A stretch of DNA of 10,373 bases from a bacterium. GTDB taxonomy: Bacteria; Zhuqueibacterota; Zhuqueibacteria; Residuimicrobiales; Krinioviventaceae. The position numbers were made by a program, and so were the translations under genes. Position 1 is the first letter of the stretch; every line of letters starts with the position of its first letter. The notes under the pieces were generated by a model that was not told the origin of the DNA, searched no databases, and worked only from the letters and a program-made list of their open reading frames with translations. The stretch spans positions 1 to 10,373 of the forward strand of contig JAJRST010000065.1 in NCBI GenBank assembly GCA_024278645.1, in the 5' to 3' direction. This document shows, piece after piece, positions 6,182 through 10,373 of this stretch.

Positions 6182-7518
6182 CAAAATATCCTGTCATTGC
6201 GATCCGCACGAAACGTCTGCAGCTCGTAAGGCGACTTTTTCATAAACTCTTCTTTCTTCTTTTCGGCGTATTGGTCGGTCATTCCGGCGACATAATCGCA
6301 AACCGCCCGTGCAAAACAGTGGTCCCGGTGCAACGGCTGCACCAGCGCCTGCATTTCCGCGGCGCCGCTGTAAATTTTATCAATATCATCGGTGGACATA
6401 CATTTTTGCAGTTGAAAAAACGGCAGCAAATTCGGATAAAGATAAAAATATTTATAAAGAGTGCGTATGGTTTCCCTGGCGTTTTCGTCTTTTCTTCTCT
6501 GCACCGCAACCGAGATAATCTTCCTCATAATGAAACGATCCAGCTCCTCCTGCAAGGGATGCACCTCCTCGCTGAACCAAACGACCTGCTCATCAAAATA
6601 GGAGTAACGCTTTTTCCGCTCATAGAATTCTTTTAATTTTCGATTTGTGGCATAAATAACATCGGTCACCAAAAAATCGACCAGCTTTCGGATGAGGCGG
6701 TTGCGGTACAGAAAACGATCCGATTCAAAAGAAGCTTGCAGTTTGTAGCGCTGCTCCACCCGCCGGATAAGCGGTACGGAACGAACGTCCTCGAAGCTCA
6801 CATAGTCGGCGCGCAAACCGTCCTCCAGATCGTGCGTTCGCTGGGCAATTTCATCGGTGACGGCGACGATCTGCCCCTCCAGCGTCGTCGCATGGTCGAG
6901 TTCGTAATGCAGGCCCTGTTTTTGAAAATCGGGAAAATTGACATCCCGACGACGTAAGCGCGTATGTTTGAGGATGCCCTCGCGCACAGGCGCGGTGAGA
7001 TTGAGGCCGTGAAACTGGTATTTCATCTCGTTCACGTCGACGATGCGCACGCTTTGGTAATTATGCTTAAAGCCGCCGATGTCGCCGAAATTCAGAACGC
7101 CGTCGATCGTATCCACACCCTTCATAATGCGGTGCAGCACCACCTCGCCGATATGGCCGAAGGGCGTATGCCCAAGATCATGCCCCAGGGCGATGGCTTC
7201 GGCCAGGTCCTCGTTCAAGCCGAGCGCGCGAGCCAGTGTTCGCGACAGTTGCGACACTTCGATGGTGTGCGTGATGCGCGTGCGATAGTGATCGCCATAG
7301 GAAATCAAAAACACCTGACGTTTGTGCTTTAACCGGCGAAAGGCGCGAGAATGAATGATGCGATCGCGATCGCGTTGAAAGGCGGTGCGATAGGGATGCT
7401 CCTTTTCCGGCGTCAGACGCGTTTCGCAGCCGGTGGCGCTTTTTGTCGCAAAAGGCGATAAAATTTTCTCTTCCAGTTGTTCCAGGGATCGGCGATCCCG
7501 AAGTTGATATGCATCCAT
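6181..7518 (-). CDS. dgt: Deoxyguanosinetriphosphate triphosphohydrolase-like HD protein
   Basis: HD-domain enzyme that would cleave dNTPs such as dGTP to the nucleoside and triphosphate, helping control dNTP pools. Numbering from the ATG at 7516-7518, the metal-binding set is complete: His84 (THTIEVSQL), His113-Asp114 with His117 and His122 (LGHDLGHTPFGH), and a later Asp in VAVTDEIAQRTHDLEDGL. Family landmarks include RDRDRIIHSRAFRRLKHKRQVF, NFGDIGGFKHNYQSVRIV and a long helical C-terminal region. The length of about 445 residues is ordinary to long for the group. The start is uncertain: ATG 7518 has AGAG just upstream; a GTG at 7540-7542 has GAGG nine bases upstream; and a TTG at 7564-7566 would add 16 residues with no ribosome site. 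Substrate specificity within this HD family cannot be read from sequence alone. It is translationally coupled to the ECF ATPase. Confidence 0.9.
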   Translation of the reverse strand: MDAYQLRDRRSLEQLEEKILSPFATKSATGCETRLTPEKEHPYRTAFQRDRDRIIHSRAFRRLKHKRQVFLISYGDHYRTRITHTIEVSQLSRTLARALGLNEDLAEAIALGHDLGHTPFGHIGEVVLHRIMKGVDTIDGVLNFGDIGGFKHNYQSVRIVDVNEMKYQFHGLNLTAPVREGILKHTRLRRRDVNFPDFQKQGLHYELDHATTLEGQIVAVTDEIAQRTHDLEDGLRADYVSFEDVRSVPLIRRVEQRYKLQASFESDRFLYRNRLIRKLVDFLVTDVIYATNRKLKEFYERKKRYSYFDEQVVWFSEEVHPLQEELDRFIMRKIISVAVQRRKDENARETIRTLYKYFYLYPNLLPFFQLQKCMSTDDIDKIYSGAAEMQALVQPLHRDHCFARAVCDYVAGMTDQYAEKKKEEFMKKSPYELQTFRADRNDRIF

Positions 7519-7597
7519 GACTCTCTGATCCGGATTATTCACAACTTGTTGCCTCAAAGGCTCCAAGTCTTGAAAAAATTAAAAGATAAACACTGTT

Positions 7598-7612
7598 CAA
7601 GTTTTCGACTTG
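7598..7612. repeat. Small palindromes upstream of the dGTPase gene
   Basis: CAAGTTTTCGACTTG has 5-bp inverted arms around a 5-base centre. Nearby are CAAGTCTTG (7564-7572) and CCTAATTTAGG (7631-7641), each a perfect palindrome around one central base. They sit where the dGTPase promoter should be and share CAAG/CTTG half-sites. They could be operator sites, but AT-rich spacers give such short palindromes by chance. Confidence 0.25.
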
Positions 7613-7650
7613 TGTATATTGAAATATTGTCCTAATTTAGGTTTTTCTTA

Positions 7651-7680
7651 TCTGTGAATCTCCGTGCACCTCCGTGTCAA
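7651..7680. repeat. Three tandem imperfect 10-mers in the intergenic spacer
   Basis: The spacer between the PHP-phosphatase and dGTPase genes holds TCTGTGAATC, TCCGTGCACC and TCCGTGTCAA in direct 10-base register. Similar CTCYGTG-type stretches are, from general experience, scattered through intergenic DNA of several bacterial groups, so this may be one copy of a dispersed repeat. The rest of 7567-7744 is AT-rich without a recognisable gene. Confidence 0.4.
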
Positions 7681-7744
7681 ATTCTAAAACAGAAAGAATT
7701 GAAACATTTGCATAATCATATTATTTCTTCAACATCTGGCATAT

Positions 7745-8566
7745 TTAAGCCTTGGAGGCAATTTTTTCAGGCCAAGCCTCCAGGGTGATTAATGTGCGCC
7801 GCCGCTTTTCAAAAACGCAGACCCGGTTGTAGCCGATGGATTGCAGCATGTCAATGGTCACGTCAAAACCGGCGGCGATCTCGCGCGGTTTGTGCGCGTC
7901 GGAGCCGAGAGACACGGGGATTTGCAACGCAAAGGCGCGCTGCAAAATTTCCTCAGCGGGATAAATTTCCTTCGGCTCCTTGCGCAGGCCGGAAGTGTTT
8001 ACATCCAGAGCCAAATCGTTGCGTTTGACGGCTTGCAGGGCCTCTTCCACATATTGCGAGATATCGATGCCGGGACGCACGCCGGTTTTTTTCGGCAGAT
8101 CGAGATGACCGATGACGTCGAACAGGCCGGCGTCCGCGGCCTCGACGATGAGTTCATAATAACGCCGGTACAAACGGTCCACGCCGAATTCATCCAGGTG
8201 ATGGCGCAGCGCCGGGTTTGAGAAATCCCAGCCATCGACAAAATGAACCGAGCCGATGACAAAATCAAACGGATAGCCACCGACGAGCTTTGTCACGTGG
8301 TCTAAAAACGGCGGCAAATAATCCGCTTCCACGCCAAAGCGGATGGTAATTTCCGGGTACTTTTCCCGGGCGCGAAAAATGTCATTGACATAGAGGTCCC
8401 ATTCCTCGATATCCATGCGTCCCGTGGGGTCGTCCAGACCCGGGATCGGGATGTGCTCGGCAAAGCCGATTTCGCTCAGGCCCCTGGCGATGGCCGTTTC
8501 AACATATTCATATATCTCGCCCTCGCCGTGTCGGCAAAGACGACTGTGTGCATGGTAGTCGATCAT
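7745..8566 (-). CDS. PHP-domain phosphatase, histidinol-phosphatase (HisK/HisJ) type
   Basis: Metal-dependent phosphoesterase of about 273 residues, the usual size of PHP-type histidinol-phosphatases, which remove phosphate from histidinol phosphate in histidine synthesis. The metal-site motifs appear in order: DYHAHS (His5, His7) and CRH (His13), AEH (His38), GVEADY (Glu80), GSVHF (His108), GHLDL (His154, Asp156) and GSDAH (Asp223, His225). The HIPIPG and DLPKK stretches also fit the histidinol-phosphatase subgroup. I chose the ATG at 8564-8566, which overlaps the TGA of the MEMO gene as TGATG; a TTG one codon earlier is less likely. No other histidine gene lies in the window, so the assignment to histidine synthesis rests on subgroup resemblance, and another small phosphoester substrate is possible. 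The PHP fold is certain, the substrate less so. Confidence 0.87.
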   Translation of the reverse strand: MIDYHAHSRLCRHGEGEIYEYVETAIARGLSEIGFAEHIPIPGLDDPTGRMDIEEWDLYVNDIFRAREKYPEITIRFGVEADYLPPFLDHVTKLVGGYPFDFVIGSVHFVDGWDFSNPALRHHLDEFGVDRLYRRYYELIVEAADAGLFDVIGHLDLPKKTGVRPGIDISQYVEEALQAVKRNDLALDVNTSGLRKEPKEIYPAEEILQRAFALQIPVSLGSDAHKPREIAAGFDVTIDMLQSIGYNRVCVFEKRRRTLITLEAWPEKIASKA

Positions 8567-9414
8567 CAATGGTGTTCTTTCTTTTCAAGTATGGCCGCCG
8601 CATAACCGACGACATAGCCGCTCGCCGAACCGGCGACATCGGCGGAATTCGTTCGCGCGATGACCCGGGGCGCGCCCAGGCTCCATATCTCGCCGACCAG
8701 CTTCAAAGCCGCCACCGGGCCGGCGCCGCAGGCCATATATTTTTCACTGTTGGCGCCGTGGCAAAAATCGACGGCGCTGTCATTCTCGATGGCCGCCAGC
8801 GTTGCGTCGTCCTTTCGCCGGCACTCCTCGTAGGAATAGCCGTGATACAAATCGGTGCTGGCGACAATGAGCACCTCGTCAGGATCAAAAACATCGGTGA
8901 TCGCCTCGCCCAGTTGTCGGCAATTCTCCCAACTGTAATCGTGAAAAACCAGCGGCACAAGTTTAAAGTCCTGCAACACGGTCTGCAAAAACGGCAACTG
9001 CACTTCCAGGGAGTGCTCGGCGCGGTCGCCGATGACATCGTGGCCCACGGCGCTCAAATGAATGTTGGCGGCGCTTTCCGCCAGCGCGGCGCAGCGCGCC
9101 TTGTCCACGGGAATGCGTCCCAGGGGCGTCTCGTAATAATCGCCGTCGTACACGGACACGCCTTCGATAAAAGCGCCGTGGCTGGGGGCGATGACGATTA
9201 CGACGCCATACGGTTCGTCCTTGACCTGGTTGTAAGCCGCGGCGGCCGTACGTCCGGAAAAAGTGTAGCCGGCGTGCGGCGAAACAAGGCCGACAACGCG
9301 ACCGGCGCCCTGTTTCGGTTTTGCCAGCATTAAATAGGAATCAATCGCATGCTGCAATGAAGCAGCCGCGGCCGGATAAAATTGTCCGGCCCAGGCCGGA
9401 TGTCGAATTTTCAT
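8566..9414 (-). CDS. amrB: MEMO1 family protein, AmmeMemoRadiSam system protein B
   Basis: Member of the MEMO family, related to extradiol dioxygenases and found in all domains of life. In bacteria it usually belongs to the AmmeMemoRadiSam set with an AMMECR1-domain protein and a radical SAM enzyme, whose reaction I cannot state. The sequence is full length (about 282 residues) and typical: HPAWAGQFYP at the N-terminus, SPHAGYTFSG (His47), APSHGA (His79), DRAEHSLEVQLPFLQ, ASTDLYHGYSYEEC and ACGAGPV (Cys229). The two His and one Cys correspond to the metal-binding triad described for human MEMO1. I prefer the ATG at 9412-9414, with GAGG nine bases upstream and the family-typical N-terminus directly after it; an ATG five codons earlier is possible. 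The gene heads a two-gene unit with the PHP phosphatase. No AMMECR1 or radical SAM gene is within the window. Confidence 0.9.
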   Translation of the reverse strand: MKIRHPAWAGQFYPAAAASLQHAIDSYLMLAKPKQGAGRVVGLVSPHAGYTFSGRTAAAAYNQVKDEPYGVVIVIAPSHGAFIEGVSVYDGDYYETPLGRIPVDKARCAALAESAANIHLSAVGHDVIGDRAEHSLEVQLPFLQTVLQDFKLVPLVFHDYSWENCRQLGEAITDVFDPDEVLIVASTDLYHGYSYEECRRKDDATLAAIENDSAVDFCHGANSEKYMACGAGPVAALKLVGEIWSLGAPRVIARTNSADVAGSASGYVVGYAAAILEKKEHH

Positions 9415-9440
9415 GGCCGTATCCCTCATTTTTTCCGCCT

Positions 9441-9485
9441 TTTTGCTTGATTTTAAGTACTATTTTAATAACTTTTCAAGCAAAA
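9441..9485. promoter_or_regulatory. Perfect 10-bp inverted repeat in the divergent promoter region
   Basis: TTTTGCTTGA (9441-9450) and TCAAGCAAAA (9476-9485) are exact reverse complements separated by 25 AT-rich bases; AAGT (9455-9458) and ACTT (9471-9474) extend the symmetry inward. The element sits between the diverging MEMO-like and deacetylase genes, where a shared operator would be expected. A role as a terminator is unlikely because no gene ends here. I could not assign convincing -35/-10 boxes for either direction. Confidence 0.4.
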
Positions 9486-9508
9486 TAAAAGCCATTAATT
9501 GCCCGCAT

Positions 9509-9550
9509 GTTCGATTCCTTCAACGGCGGCGGTTGGAAAAAGTTCGATTC
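9509..9550. repeat. 9-bp direct repeat upstream of the deacetylase gene
   Basis: GTTCGATTC occurs at 9509-9517 and again at 9542-9550, 33 bases apart (about three helical turns). The second copy ends two bases before the ATG at 9553. It could be a regulator or translational-control site, or a small local duplication. Confidence 0.3.
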
Positions 9551-9552
9551 TT

Positions 9553-10373
9553 ATGGATCATTATTGTCAGAACCACCCCGGTAAAACAACGCGCAAAAAA
9601 TGCTACCATTGCGGGAAATACATCTGCACGCAATGCCAAATTCCGTTTTATCGACATGTATTTTGTTCTAACCAATGCTTGCGACGTTCCCTGGCCGCTG
9701 CAATTTTCGGTCTCTTTAAATCGACTAAAAAAACAGAATCAAAACCGGCCCTATTCCTCAAACGGCTGGGAATTAACGCCGTGCACTTTTGGGGAGTGGT
9801 GCTGACGCTGGTCATCCTTTCGGCGATCGGGATCAGCATCGCTTCCATCGTCACCTCCATCCGCGAAACGAATTGGAACAAATCGGTCGTCGAAACCGTT
9901 GACAGAACACAAGCGGATTCGGTTATTTTGGGCATGCTGACCGAAAGCCCCGACGCCCGCGTTACAAGCAATAATGTCGATATCGCCGGCGAGGCGGCCG
10001 ACAGTCTGATCATCAGCCTGAAAGTGAACGGCGTGCTGAGCGCGGCCACGCTGCCGCAGGACGGCAAATTTTCATTCCACGACATCGAATTAAAAGTTGG
10101 GGCGAATGAAATCGTCGTCTATGCCCTGGACACCAACGGACATGTGAGGATTCTGCAAAAGATCACTACCGACTATGGGTCGCCGCGGCTTTTGTACATG
10201 TCGCGAAACATTACCCGCGGCAGCATAAAACGCAAACAGATCGCCCTGACTTTTGACGGCGGCTCCGGCAACGGCGCAACGGACGACATCCTGGACATTT
10301 TAAAGGAGAAAAACGTTCGCTGCACCATGTTCCTCACCGGCGGCTTTATCAAGCGCTTTCCGGAACAGACGAA
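9553..10373 (+). CDS. Zinc-finger/membrane/polysaccharide deacetylase fusion (partial, runs off window)
   Basis: The frame opens with an ATG at 9553-9555 and stays open for 273 codons to the window edge. Residues 1-45 form a B-box-like zinc finger: Cys5-x2-His8, then HPGK, Cys17-x2-Cys20, Cys25-x2-Cys28, and His35, Cys38 and Cys42. Basic KSTKK (56-60) precedes a single membrane helix at about 80-102 (WGVVLTLVILSAIGISIASI), predicting the finger inside and the rest outside the membrane. Residues about 137-207 look like a small beta-sandwich (VDIAGEAAD, LKVNGV, GKFSFHDIEL, ANEIVVYALD) of the kind often found beside carbohydrate enzymes. From about 229 a NodB polysaccharide deacetylase domain starts (IALTFDGGSGNGATDDIL, then TMFLTGGFIKRFPE). 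The first motif is TFDGG rather than TFDDG. It would remove acetyl groups from a cell-wall or exported glycan. No strong ribosome site is seen. Domain boundaries after the helix are estimates, and the catalytic His motif lies beyond the edge. Confidence 0.85.
   Translation, partial: MDHYCQNHPGKTTRKKCYHCGKYICTQCQIPFYRHVFCSNQCLRRSLAAAIFGLFKSTKKTESKPALFLKRLGINAVHFWGVVLTLVILSAIGISIASIVTSIRETNWNKSVVETVDRTQADSVILGMLTESPDARVTSNNVDIAGEAADSLIISLKVNGVLSAATLPQDGKFSFHDIELKVGANEIVVYALDTNGHVRILQKITTDYGSPRLLYMSRNITRGSIKRKQIALTFDGGSGNGATDDILDILKEKNVRCTMFLTGGFIKRFPEQT

Noticed and set aside
7567..7744. CRISPR array or tRNA in the spacer with tandem 10-mers
   Set aside because: The repeat unit is only 10 bases with no spacers, and no cloverleaf can be drawn; the region has no structure of either kind.
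9648..10085. Minus-strand frame of 145 codons
   Set aside because: It overlaps the plus-strand zinc-finger/deacetylase gene, which has coherent motifs throughout; the minus-strand translation resembles nothing.

Overview
The window reads as a chromosomal segment of a Gram-negative bacterium from the FCB side of the tree. Evidence: an outer-membrane-type polysaccharide export protein with many SLBB domains, and a small secreted protein ending in a type A type IX secretion (T9SS/Por) sorting domain with the YPNPFN hallmark. Moderately high GC with AT-rich gaps, plus a T9SS tail outside an obvious Bacteroidetes context, would fit lineages such as KSB1, Calditrichota or Ignavibacteria. That assignment is inference. 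No rRNA, tRNA, CRISPR array, insertion sequence or phage gene is visible.

Positions 91-5233 (all minus strand, so transcription runs from high to low coordinates) form an exopolysaccharide module. In transcription order it holds: a sigma-54 activator without a receiver domain (4145-5233) with a good sigma-70-like promoter of its own; a secreted FN3 + T9SS-tail protein (3534-4121); an intergenic region with a near-perfect sigma-54 -24/-12 promoter (3481-3496); a Wza-like SLBB export protein broken in frame by an amber codon (1350-3287); and a Wzz-type chain-length regulator (91-1341). The simplest reading is that the activator drives the export genes from the sigma-54 site next door.

Positions 5324-7518 (minus) hold a dGTP triphosphohydrolase overlapping by one base (TGATG) with an orphan ECF-type ABC ATPase. 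Positions 7745-9414 (minus) hold a MEMO family protein (AmmeMemoRadiSam system protein B) overlapping, again as TGATG, with a PHP-domain phosphatase of the histidinol-phosphatase type. The gap between the two pairs (7519-7744) holds a tandem 10-mer and small palindromes.

At 9553 the direction flips. A plus-strand gene running off the right edge encodes a multidomain protein: N-terminal B-box-like zinc finger, one membrane helix, a beta-sandwich-like segment, and the beginning of a NodB polysaccharide deacetylase domain with a variant first motif (TFDGG). The divergent spacer contains a perfect 10-bp inverted repeat and a 9-bp direct repeat.

The points most worth a second look are the amber-split export gene, the pairing of a receiverless sigma-54 activator with a neighbouring sigma-54 promoter, and the zinc-finger/membrane/deacetylase fusion.
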